Position numbers and translations under genes: made by a program
Shown here: positions 54,712 to 64,000 of the stretch, piece by piece
How positions within the stretch are numbered: position 1 is the first letter of the stretch
How the letters are laid out: every line of letters starts with the position of its first letter
NCBI GenBank assembly: GCA_029204225.1
Contig: CM055107.1
Span: 44,336,044 to 44,400,043 of the forward strand
Origin: Diphasiastrum complanatum
Lineage: Eukaryota; Streptophyta; Lycopodiopsida; Lycopodiales; Lycopodiaceae
Direction: 5' to 3'
DNA length: 64,000 bases
Notes under the pieces: generated by a model
Seen by the model: only the letters and a program-made list of their open reading frames with translations
Databases searched by the model: none
What the model was told of the DNA's origin: nothing

Positions 54712-55359
54712 CAGATCAATTTATACGTTTTTTCACTTTGGATGAGAAATATCTACTTTATAGAACCCTGGATTATGGAATCTAGGGCATGCCGCGTGGC
54801 AAGGAAATCTTTTCTATAGTTGAATGCACCAATTTCATGATTTTAATTTGTTTTTTTGTGTGTGAAGAATGGTTGTGACTAGGTCAATGTACAAGAAAGC
54901 ATTGGTGGAATTTGAACATATACAAGGTTGGTTTTGCACACAAACTACTGACTACCTACAACGACATGGCAAGAAGAATTGACGATTTTGTTGAGGACCT
55001 AGACAGTGTTGGGGTCTGTCACTCGTCAATAATAGAAGAAGTCTCAGAAAACAAACCAGTAGTCAGTAGTTTGTGCGTTAGTAGTCAGTAGTCAGTACTC
55101 AGCCATGCTTTTATTCCCGTCATCATAAAGTATGGTGGTGGGCCGTTGGGCTTTGTTTTTGCTCGTTGGCCAGTCTACGACTTATCGACTTCTACAGTAT
55201 TGGTGCTCCCGGTACATATGGTTTCTGGAATGCCTTTATCTATTTTTTGTCGATGCTCTTTATTGTAGTTTGGCGGCTCGATTTCATTGCTTGGTATACT
55301 TGATGTTCTTTTGATAGTCGAAATACATTAGAAGAATCGCCATGAGAATCTTCTAACAA
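54712..55359. other. Unassigned stretch with AGTAGTC repeats
   Basis: 'CACAAACTACTGACTAC' at about 54939 and 'GTAGTCAGTAGTTTGTG' near 55050 form an inverted pair. The latter continues as AGTAGTCAGTAGTCAGTA. No coding seen. Confidence 0.45.
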
Positions 55360-56430
55360 TTATGTTCCTAAAGCCTAAAGACATGGATACTTGAAATAGT
55401 TGCACTTGGAAATGAGAGGTGTTCTAGCACATATCTCATGCTCAGAGAAAGGCAAGAAATGTGTCTAACTCAAGCACTGCTCGAGTTGCTGCACAATTTT
55501 TCAAATGTATGTGGATGAGAAGATGATATTATCTTTGATGATATATGGTCCTAAACCCTTAAAATATGTGTATTGTTTGATGAGAGGTGTTTTAGCATGT
55601 ATCTCATCATTAAAGATAGGTAGGAAAATGTCTCTAACTCAAGCACTGTTCGAGTTACTTGCTCAATTATGTCCATGCATGATAATTGCAAGATGACATT
55701 ATTCTGTGACGACATATTATGCTCCAAAATTCTAAAGACATGGCTATTCTTTTATGAGAAGTGTTCTAGCACATATCTCATCTTGATAAAAAGGTAAGAA
55801 ATGTGTCCTAACTCAAGCAATGCACATTTAAATGACATGTGACTTAGCACATATGTTATCTTGATAAGAAAGTAAGAAAATGTGACTTAATCGAACACTG
55901 CTTGAGTTGGCTGCACAGTTTTTAAAATGTATGTGGATGAGAAGATGTTATAAATTTTTTATAGATATATGTGGGTGAGCCCTTAGCAGATGGTATGCTT
56001 TGATGAGATTTAGCGCATATCTCATCAATAAAGATAGGTAAGAAAATGCCACTAACTCAAGAACTGCTTGAGTTAGCTGCACAATTATGTCCATCCATGA
56101 GCATCACAAAATGAGATTAATATTTGATGATATATGTTGCTAAACCCTTAGTAGATGGCTATTCTTTTATGAGAAGTATTCTAGCGCATATGTCATCTTG
56201 AAAGAAAGGTAAAAAGATGTGTCTACTAACTCGAGCACTGCTCGAGTTGGCTGCACAATTTTTGAAATGTATGTGGGTGAGAAGATGATACTAATTTTGA
56301 TGACATATGTGGATAAGCCCTTAGCAGATTTTATTCGTTGATGAGATTTAGCACATATGTCATCATTAAAGACAAGCCAGAAAATGTCTCTAACTCAAGC
56401 ACTATTCAAGTTGGCTTCACAATGAGGATT
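55360..56430. repeat. Satellite array, about 170-bp monomers (left block)
   Basis: The key block 'CTAACTCAAGCACTGCTCGAGTTGGCTGCACAA' recurs at about 55469, 55637, 55811, 55890 (truncated monomer before it), 56057, 56229 and 56393, giving spacings of 164-174 bases. Two alternating types are visible, one with 'AAATGTATGTGGATGAGAAGATGATA' and one with 'TATGTCCATCCATGA.CATCA', so the higher-order unit is about 340 bases. Confidence 0.82.
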
Positions 56431-56440
56431 GTAGGATGTG

Positions 56441-56942
56441 TGTTACGTCCATGTCCTGTATAAGGGAATCGGAATAATTCCTGATGTGGATAGCCGGTCA
56501 CTCCAGGTGTATATGGTTATTGGTTATGCCTCGTCATTCCGGGCTTGGCCTGTAAAGTAATTAATATTCATATGAGGGCCTAGACCTATAATTGGACATA
56601 GGAGCACATGCATAGTGAATGACTGCTTTAATGCAAGAATAGGAGGTCAATAGCTCAATATAGGTTGCATGGGGATCCTAGGGAAAATATTCACTCTCTC
56701 ATGAAGAGAATATGTCCAGTGGAAACTCGCCCAACCTCCTATTGGAAATTCAGTTTCTTGAGCCTGTTTCTCCTCCTCTCTCTTAGGTTCTTCACTATGG
56801 CTTGGGGGCTAGGTCCAGGAGGAAACTCCAGGAGGGATCTAGGTTTGGATGGGTGGTTTTGCTCCACAAGTGTCCTTTTGGTTGTTTTGCAACAGGATCT
56901 AGTCAGATTTTCATATGGTGATCCTTATAGTGGTATCAGAGC
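56441..56942 (+). repeat. 5' LTR and primer site of the inserted element
   Basis: It starts TGTTACGTCCATGTCC inside the satellite and shares blocks with the gypsy-type LTRs at 6634, 14285 and 16459 ('CATGCATAGTGAATG', 'GGGGGCTAGGTCC'). It ends near 56927 and is followed by TGGTATCAGAGC at 56931-56942, a Met-tRNA primer site. Confidence 0.72.
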
Positions 56943-59900
56943 TATGGATTTGCATTAATCAGAAGGTGGAGCTACTTCTTGTATTTTCTCAGTTTTTGTG
57001 GATTTCTCTTTGCATGTTACTTCCAAGTGGTGGAATTGATCTCCAAGTAGGTGGCTTCTCTGAATCTGGTGTATTTTCAGCCTAAAGATCATAATTATGG
57101 GGTTTCTCCATAGTTTTTGGCGGAAATCTATGAATTTTTTATGATTTTAGTGGATTTTTCACCTAGAATTGAAGTTTTTTGCTTGATTACAGTCATTATT
57201 GATTGGATCTAATGATTGCATGATGTTGGAATGGTCAAAAGGTTGATTAGATAGTGATTTTGGACCAAAATTTGGGTTTTTGGACTATAAATGGGCTATA
57301 GAAACCATGTTTGACTAGAATAAAAAATTTTGGTGCTTGCATGCAATGGATTTACAGGGATTTGGATCTGATTGCACGAATTTGTGGATTTTTCCCACAA
57401 ATTTTGGTCAAAATTGGTCAAAAACCAAGGTTTTTTGAAGTTTTTTGGACTAATTTTGGGGTAGATCTCAAAATGCTCAGACAAGACTTGGTATAAACGT
57501 TTTCAAAGATGTAATGAAGCTGTCCCTGAGTTGTCATGAAGTTTGGGAGGGATTAGACACCATTAGGGGGCTCAAAGCACCAAAAATTAGTGTATTTTTG
57601 ATGATTTTTGAGCATGAATACCTCTCAATTGGGGGTCTGAACCTGTTGGTTCTTGTTACAAGCTTAAATATTTGATGGATTGCGTCTGTTTTGAGCCATC
57701 ATACATCCAATTTGGATAGGTGAGCATTAGACACCATCATGTTGAAGTTTTGCTTGTTGAAGGAGGCCAAAAATGCATTTTTTGCATGATCTGAGCTTAT
57801 GATTGCTTTCTAGACCTGTTAGAAGCTTCTATGCCTCTTTAATGAGCTTATTAGAGTGCTTGTAACTTATGATCCAAGGCTTTTTGGGCTGGGATGTGTT
57901 TTTTGAAGATTACTCTCACAAAAGTGCGCCCTCCTACCTGTTTTTCATGCATTTATTGCTCACACGTGTGAAGCTAGGGGTGCAAGGTGGCATGGCAACT
58001 GCCTTGTAGACCCACTGTCACTCCGCACTGTGCTTTACAGCGACCAATTTGGTGTCTTGTAGAGAAAGTTATGGCTATCGGAAGTTTGGCAATTTTTCAA
58101 CTAAAATTTGCAAAATTTTCGAAATGTTCTGATGCATGCATGCTTGTAATTCAGTGTAGTGCTTGTCTGTTGATGAAAATGTATGGATAGACCTGTATGC
58201 ATGCATGGATGCATATTGCATGTGTAACCAGTAATTTGATCAGAAGATTTCTTGCATGAATCTATTTTTGGCAGTTCTAGTTCAAAAAGCAGATTTTCTA
58301 GTGGTTAGACTAACTACGGATTTTTTTTCATTTTTTCAAAAAAATCAGTGCATGTCGAATTTGATATGTGACGGTGCCTGTGAATTTGATAAATCGATCA
58401 TTTTAATCAATTTTCATAGTTGGTCCATTTCGAACGATTTTGTGAATCCCAGTGCTAATTTCCGAGTTTCTTGGCAATTTACGTAAAAATTGATTTTTAT
58501 TGAAATCAATGCATGTCGTATAAGATGCATGCTGGATGTTTCAGAATCCTTCCAATATGAGATGGTAATTGTGAAATTGTCAAGTCGACGTTTGGTCGAT
58601 TTTCACAGTTTAGGTCCATATTGAATGGAATTTGAAAATCCCAGTCTACATAAAATTTGAAGAAACCATGGACGTTTTTGATTTGTTCCCATTCTTTGGT
58701 TATTGATCAAATAGAAATGACTTATAAAGTGAATGATCTTACTGAGTTGAAATTAGTCGATTGTTAAGATCATTGTACCCTTCACTTTTAGTTGAAGATT
58801 TTTTGAATCTGTCAATTGAGGAGCATTTCTTGTTCTGGGGATCAATGAGGACCAAGAATAATGTAAATCTAGTAGAACAGTTCTATGCTGATCTATAAGG
58901 GTATTTGCCAGGGATTAAGTGCGACACTTAATGAACAAATCAAAGCTATCAGGGGGATAGTGCTAAAGTTAACGATACCAAATTGAACTTTTTCCTAGTA
59001 CAAATTTAGGGTTTTGTTAACCGGAACCATTTTTGGAAAGGGGGAAAAGAGTGGAACTCTAATATGTAGATGATTGCTGGTCTTAAGGATCCAATTATTT
59101 AATTTACATTCAATTTCTGAAGTATAACTAATTGCAAGTGAGAATAAAATTGGGAATTATTTAGGAAGACTGCCTCTGGGAATTTGGATTCTTTTTCCCT
59201 AGTGTGAATTAGAATTTCGAGAATTCAAGGATTCTAAGGGAAAAGTAGTGGCAAGACTGATAATCCATTTATGGAACCATCTATATTTTGCAATTGGATT
59301 TGGATCTTGCAAAGTAATGCAAATAGAAGGTGTTCCATAGAGGAATCTAGTAATTTGGATTCTTTTCAATTATAGAGTATTTCTCTATAATGACAGTAAC
59401 GACCAAGAGAGTCCTAACTTGTTAAAAGAATTAAAGTTCTTTTTACCGATTCTAGAATAGATATTGGATATCTAGGACAGTATGAGATTTGGTTTTTGTT
59501 GAAATCTATGTTCTTTTGGGTTAATGATACATTCTATTGTATTGGGATGATACATTCTATTTGTTAATGATGGATACAATATGAAATGGTATTCTTTGAG
59601 TAACACTAAAGAAGCATGAGAGATTTCAATTGTTAGGATTATCTCCGGGAATTGGTTGTGAGTTTGATCCTAATCTGGATATAGGATAGCCAAATCGTCT
59701 TTTTTTTTTACTTTTTGGGCAAAACAGATCTGAATGCAGAAGATTCTTGGAGAAAAAGCTGGTGGTATGGGACATCAGTGATTCTAAAGGGGATTTCTTA
59801 GGTAGAATGATTTGTAGACCGATGGTTAGTGATTGCTGTAATGGTAATACTAACAGAGTCCATTGGTTTTTGTTAAGGGTATTTTGGAAATTGAGATATA

Positions 59901-60950
59901 GATCGATCCCAAAATGGTATCTCATTAATTACAAAATATGGAAGCCCTTAAATCTATTTCTCTATTTTATTAAACCTCTACTCTTTAGAAATTTCTTAAT
60001 ACAAGACAATTGGATTGAGATTCATATAATTTACTTCTAATGTAGAACTCTATTCTGAAGTATTGTTATAATTATATGAAATTGTACTTCCATATGAGAT
60101 TTTTGAATATGGCTCGGAACTTAGGTTTCCTGAACCCTAACGATAGTCTCTATTTGATAGTTGATTATTGAGAGATAATATTTCTATCGGGATAAGATAT
60201 TCTACGATTCTGAGGAAAAAGTCCTGTTTGTAATAGTATTGGATACTCATTACTGACTTTTTTGAATCTTTGATATCTTATACGTTGTCTCCTGAGAACT
60301 TTTAAATCAAAATTATAAATTTCTTTTTTAAATGGTGGGGAAGAAAAGATAGGAATAAGTCTTTCAAGAAATTAGCTAGTTGCATTGATTTTGAAAAAGA
60401 TATCTTGTATGTGTGCAATGGTAGAACTATTCAGGTTGAGATAGACAAACTCTGTAAGTGATTATTTTGAATAATCTGGAATTAGAGGAGTTTTGGGGTT
60501 ATTGAGCTATGAGATATTCATTAATATGGGAAGTAGTGGTAAAGATTAAATTAGGATTCACTGATTGTAACCAGGTACCATTTTAATATGGATTGGATCA
60601 GTGGAATAAAGCTTTAATCTTAACTCTATGTCCAAAGATGTCTGTATGAGTTAGCCTAATCTTGGTTTGTATGCTAAGATCTGTTGTAGCCTGATTGGTA
60701 GAAGGAATTTTGTTAATAAGAGTTAGATGGTTGGAAAACTTGTGATGAAGAGTTATTCACTCCAGATATGTTATTTACTCATGAGAAATAGAGTTCTTTG
60801 GTAGCTGAGTTGCAAGATTCTCAGTGAATTATGTGAGTAACATATGCAGATTATGGATATCTGTCAGTTTATAGCCTATGTTTATGTATAGAAAAATGGT
60901 TGGATAAGTTGCTTATGTACATCTTAATCTTGTGGATCTACTATGTGATA
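56943..60950 (+). mobile_element. Coding-poor body of a LARD-like element
   Basis: Four kilobases between the LTR/primer site and the resumed satellite show no Gag, protease, integrase or RT motif in any frame. 57959-57975 holds TGCTCACACGTGTGAAGC. 59747-60040 is open for 97 codons (MEKKLVVWDISDSKGDFLG, WKLRYRSIPKWYLINYKIWK), an aromatic, basic sequence I do not recognise. Together with the LTR it resembles large non-autonomous LTR derivatives, but no 3' LTR was found at the right border, so it is truncated or the right part is something else. Confidence 0.45.
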
Positions 60951-61397
60951 GAAAGGTATGAAAGTGTGTCTAACTCGAACACTGCCCAAATTGGCTACAT
61001 AATTCTTCAAATGTATGTGGATGAAAAGATGATATCAATTTTTGATGATATATGTGTATAAGCCCTTAATAGATGGTATGCTTTAATGAGATTTAGCACA
61101 TATCTCATCATTAAAGACATATAAGAAAATGCCTCTAACTTGAGCACAGTTTGAGTTAGCTACACAATTTTGTCCATCCATGAACATCATAAATGAGATT
61201 AGTATTTGATGATATATGTTTCTAAACCCTTAGTAGATGGCTATTCTTTAGTGAGAAGTGTTTAAGCGCATATGTCATGAAGAAAAAAAGGTAAGAAAAT
61301 GTGTCCTAAGTCGAGCACTGCTCAAGTTGGCTGCACAATTTCTGAAATGTATGTGGATGAGAAAATGATACTAAATTTTTATGATATATGTGAATAA
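60951..61397. repeat. Satellite array, right block
   Basis: Monomers of the same type as 55360-56430, with key blocks at about 60975, 61136 and 61310, in the same orientation. They end abruptly at 61397 (AATAAGCCCTT|GTGGC), where copia RNase H sequence begins. Confidence 0.82.
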
Positions 61398-61760
61398 GCC
61401 CTTGTGGCTTGTTTCTTCGACATCCACAATATAGCTCCATCACCTATGAAAATACAATGAGCACTAATGGATTTTCTATCCCTTATATCTCCAGCATAGT
61501 CCGAATCTGAAAATCCAAAAATTTTAGGTGATGATCCCTCATACAATATGCCAAAATCTCAAGTTCCAATGATGTACCTCAAAACTCGTTTCCCTAGCTT
61601 CCAATGCTCCTCATTAGGATCTTGCATGAATTGACTCAATCTTCCAATACAATAGCATAGATCTGGTCTAGTAATAGTTAGATAGATGAGTGAACCAACT
61701 AGCTTCCTATAGAGAGCAATATCCTTGAAGGATCTTCACTACCTCTTATAGTTAGTTTTA
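61398..61760 (-). pseudogene. Copia-6 RT tail and RNase H piece
   Basis: The minus strand keeps an RNase H start (relics of 'KSISAHCIFIGDGAI', 'SDSDYAGD', 'GILYEGSSPKIF', 'LGKRVLRYIIGT') and the RT tail before it ('KLVGSLIYLTITRPDLCYCI'). It closely resembles 22388-22900. The left side is cut by the satellite at 61397. Confidence 0.8.
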
Positions 61761-62568
61761 CATGAGACTCCATACCCTTTTCATCATATGTGCGTCTTGA
61801 AGGCATTTGTCTTTCCCTTGATGTCCTCCTTGGCTTTTGACTTGATGAAGGTCCATCATCATCACCATCTAAAGTAGGATCATTTACATCAACATCAAGA
61901 ATGCTAGATCCATCCACATCACCATCAATAATGCTTGAAGACGCTTTTGGAATGTTCTCCTCATCAAAAATGACATCTCTACCAACAATCACTTTGTTAG
62001 TAGAAGGAATGTTAACCTTGTAGGCTTTACTCACCTCACTATATCCAAGAAAAATACTTCTTTTTGAAGATGGATCCTCCTTGGTCCTATCATCAAGAGT
62101 AATGTTGACATAGCATGTGCATCCAAACATTCTTAGAAAGTTGACACTTGGCCTCCTCTTGAATAGCATCTCAAAAGGTGTCCTTCCATCCAAAATAGCA
62201 CTCGGCCAACTATTGCACAAGAAATTGGCACACAACAAAGTTTGATCCCAAAATGGCTTATCAAGATTAGCACTTAACCTCATGGATTTAGCGCTTTCAC
62301 ATAAAGTCATATTCTTCCTTTCAACCACTCCATCTTGGTCTGTGAATTGTTCCCTAGCGATACATCCTTCATGATTAGAGATCAAGAAAGCATCATCATT
62401 TGCATTTTGAACATCCAAACCATCGTCATCAAGAGAAAGATTACCTTGCTTTTCACCTTGATCTCTCTTCTTCTTATAGCGCTCACTTGCAAAGTGTCCT
62501 TTGATGCCACAATAGAAGCGCTTGAGCTTTGATCTGTCTTTCTTTTTGCCATTTGAAGAAACATCCAC
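61699..62568 (-). pseudogene. Fused copia ORF: gag knuckle, integrase C-terminus, RT piece
   Basis: One open frame of 289 residues made of three polyprotein parts. Residues 1-60: Gag tail with a knuckle relic (RFYCGIKGHFASERYKKK, two of four ligands replaced by Arg). Residues 65-245: the later integrase and linker (DGVVERKNMTLCESAKSMRL, DGRTPFEMLFKRRPSVNFLR, GYSEVSKAYKVNIPSTNKVI, PRRTSRERQMPSRRTYDEKG). Residues 250-289: RT C-terminal part (ESHVKLTIRGSEDPS). Protease, the integrase catalytic core, and most of RT are deleted. Both joins preserve the frame. Upstream gag is at 62569-63215. Confidence 0.85.
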
Positions 62569-63215
62569 TTGATCTTGTCATTTAGACCACTTACTTTTGT
62601 TTTTGCCCTTGATGAACATAGCCTCCTCTCCAACTTGAGATGTTGATGAAGATCCACCGCTTGCTTAAAGCCTATATTCTTCATTGATTAAGATATCTTG
62701 AAGATCAATCAAACTTGGCAAATTTTTTTGGATAGAAAGAGTATGAACAATGTTAGAATGAGCATCCAACAATCCATTAAGAATAACTTGAACAAGCTCT
62801 CCTCTCTTAATGTCTCATCAATGCAAGATGACTTATCATTCAATGCTTTCACCCTCAAAATAAAAGTATTTGGACTTTCTTCATTCTTTTGCAAACAAGA
62901 AAATATTTGCCTTCTTAGAGTCAACACTCTAGAAGTAGACTTGGATTCATAAATCTTCTTCAATGAATCCCAAACATCCTTTGATGAAATACTCTTACCA
63001 ACTTCCTTAAGAAGCTCAATGGTAACATTCATCTTTATCATGTGTAGAGCCTTCTTGGCCCTCTTTTCATATCTCACTTGATCTTGTTGTGTTGCTAGTC
63101 TCTCCTCCAAACCTACAACAATATCCAAAATATCATTCATCTCAAAAATTGATTCCATCCTCACTTTCCATAATGAATAGTTACTTGAGGTAATTCTATC
63201 ATTGGCTTCCAACAT
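62569..63215 (-). pseudogene. Copia-6 gag
   Basis: 62709-63215 encodes Gag from its start: MLEANDRITSSNYSLWKVRM, DILDIVVGLEERLATQQDQV, KALHMIKMNVTIELLKEVGK, SISSKDVWDSLKKIYESKST, RVLTLRRQIFSCLQKNEESP, RVKALNDKSSCIDETLREES. It ends in frameshifted sequence. 62569-62684 continues in another frame (HLKLERRLCSSRAKTKVSGL) toward the knuckle. It is homologous to the gag at 49790-50160 and 13330-13560. Confidence 0.85.
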
Positions 63216-63589
63216 GAATCAACTTGATGTAGCCACGTAGCAATGATCTGATCCTCTCTTTTAACCTGTTTCAATGCACAAAGCACTCCTTTGAACAACA
63301 ACAAATATTTTCAAAAGAAGAAAATCACAAACATATGAAACTTCTCAATCTTTTTCTAGCACTTATACCAAGCAAATCAACACATAGAATCATAAAATCT
63401 TGATCAACCAATGATCTATTCTCAATCTAATGACTCTTGCCACTTCCTAAGATTGAAACACACTCAAATAAAGTTCAGTGACCTCACTATCTAGAGATCC
63501 AATCAAAATTAGGGTTTTGACAAAATCACAAAAGATTAAATATTTCAAAATCGATATGCAAATGCTGAAAACTTGATTATGCAATCTAT
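63216..63589 (-). other. Probable copia-6 leader
   Basis: AT-rich DNA between the gag start and an LTR of opposite orientation. No GCTCTGATACCA-type primer site was found, so the leader is probably truncated by the LTR at 63590 or its host sequence. Confidence 0.4.
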
Positions 63590-64000
63590 TGTGAAAGATT
63601 CAACTAGTTTCATCACATTTTGCAATATTTCCATATTTGGCATATTGAGGCCAAAACTTGTTTTAGACTTAGAGGTTGACTTTTCAAACTTCATTAGTCT
63701 AAATTTCATTTGAATGAACACTTTTTGAAAGTGTGGGAAAGATAAAATGCGAGTTTGAGTAGATTCAATTTGAATAAATTGGGTACATTGAATCTAGACC
63801 CAAAATCAGTAGGGTTAGCATTTTGGTGGGGAAGCCAAGTGGCCAAATAGGATTTGGACCTGTTATAAAAGGATGTAACTTTTGGAGAGAGTCATATTCT
63901 CTCTTCTCTATTTCATTTAATGCTTATACATGGTTCTCTTGGGTTCTACTATCCATTGGTGCACTATCTTGGTGTTATCTTGCAATTCTATGCGTAGAAT
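63590..64000 (+). repeat. Copia family A LTR, plus strand, cut by window end
   Basis: It starts TGTGAAAGATTCAACTAG and follows the reverse complement of 16775-17438 along its length: 'TTGAGGCCAA', 'TTAGACTTAGAG.TTGACTTT', a TATA-like TGTTATAAAAGGATG (about 63859-63873), 'CTTATACATG.GTTCTCTTGGGTTC', and 'CATTGGTGCACTATCTTGGTG'. Its U5 end, where the CACACGTGTG palindrome is expected, lies beyond the window. Confidence 0.82.

Noticed and set aside
59000-60500. Possible plastid or mitochondrial DNA insertion
   Set aside because: The look of the sequence suggested it, but I could not align any organelle gene with confidence, so it is not called.
1-64000. CRISPR-like arrays, bacterial operons, tRNA or rRNA genes
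   Set aside because: The tandem repeats present (satellite, leader repeats, 31-bp array) lack constant repeats with unique spacers. No cloverleaf or rRNA sequence was recognised; the only tRNA-related signals are retroelement primer sites.

Overview
The window looks like repeat-rich nuclear DNA from a large-genome land plant. Almost every recognisable stretch is a decayed LTR retrotransposon of the Ty1/copia or Ty3/gypsy type. Other signs are plant-type primer-binding sites (initiator-Met tRNA, one Asp-tRNA-like), AT-rich spacers, a JINGUBANG-type WD40 pseudogene, and a decayed transposase-like gene of a kind I associate with ferns, lycophytes and bryophytes. A fern or similar plant is plausible, but that is inference. 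I see no prokaryotic genes, no tRNA or rRNA genes, no CRISPR array and no intact host gene.

Layout. 0-7.1 kb: a gypsy element (RT piece at the left; integrase end plus 3' LTR at the right) split by a minus-strand copia array LTR-internal-LTR-internal-LTR. 8.2-9.7 kb: a candidate host gene remnant on the minus strand. 10.0-12.8 kb: a frameshifted transposase-like gene, plus strand. 13.1-15.1 kb: a plus-strand copia split by a solo LTR. 15.2-17.6 kb: unassigned sequence, LTR pieces and a gypsy integrase tail. 17.6-20.0 kb: gypsy leader and gag start. 20.0-26.8 kb: a pile of mostly minus-strand copia fragments, two of them fused to the same unknown segment. 26.8-29.4 kb: gypsy gag and protease pieces separated by tandem repeats. 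29.4-35.2 kb: copia LTRs and two related plus-strand copia elements. 35.6-37.2 kb: the JINGUBANG-like pseudogene, split by a 629-bp TRIM element with a TATCA target duplication. 39.0-43.9 kb: a plus-strand copia fused at its end to the protease of another copia. 43.9-47.1 kb: LTR, leader and gag of a gypsy element with an Asp-tRNA-like primer site. 47.2 kb: a GC-rich foldback element. 47.6-51.5 kb: an internally deleted minus-strand copia with both LTRs. 51.5-55.3 kb: unassigned sequence with a second foldback and local duplications. 55.4-61.4 kb: a satellite of about 170-bp monomers, interrupted by a 4.5-kb LTR element with no recognisable polyprotein. 61.4-64 kb: a minus-strand copia deletion derivative and a plus-strand LTR cut by the window edge.

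No set of genes here works together as a pathway. The biology is layered retrotransposon insertion, deletion and recombination around a few host-gene relics. Many boundaries, especially LTR ends lacking a partner, are accurate only to tens of bases. The most distinctive items are the TRIM nested in a WD40 pseudogene, the transposase-like gene, the interrupted satellite, the two foldback elements, and a CACACGTGTG-type palindrome that recurs near the LTR ends of several copia families.
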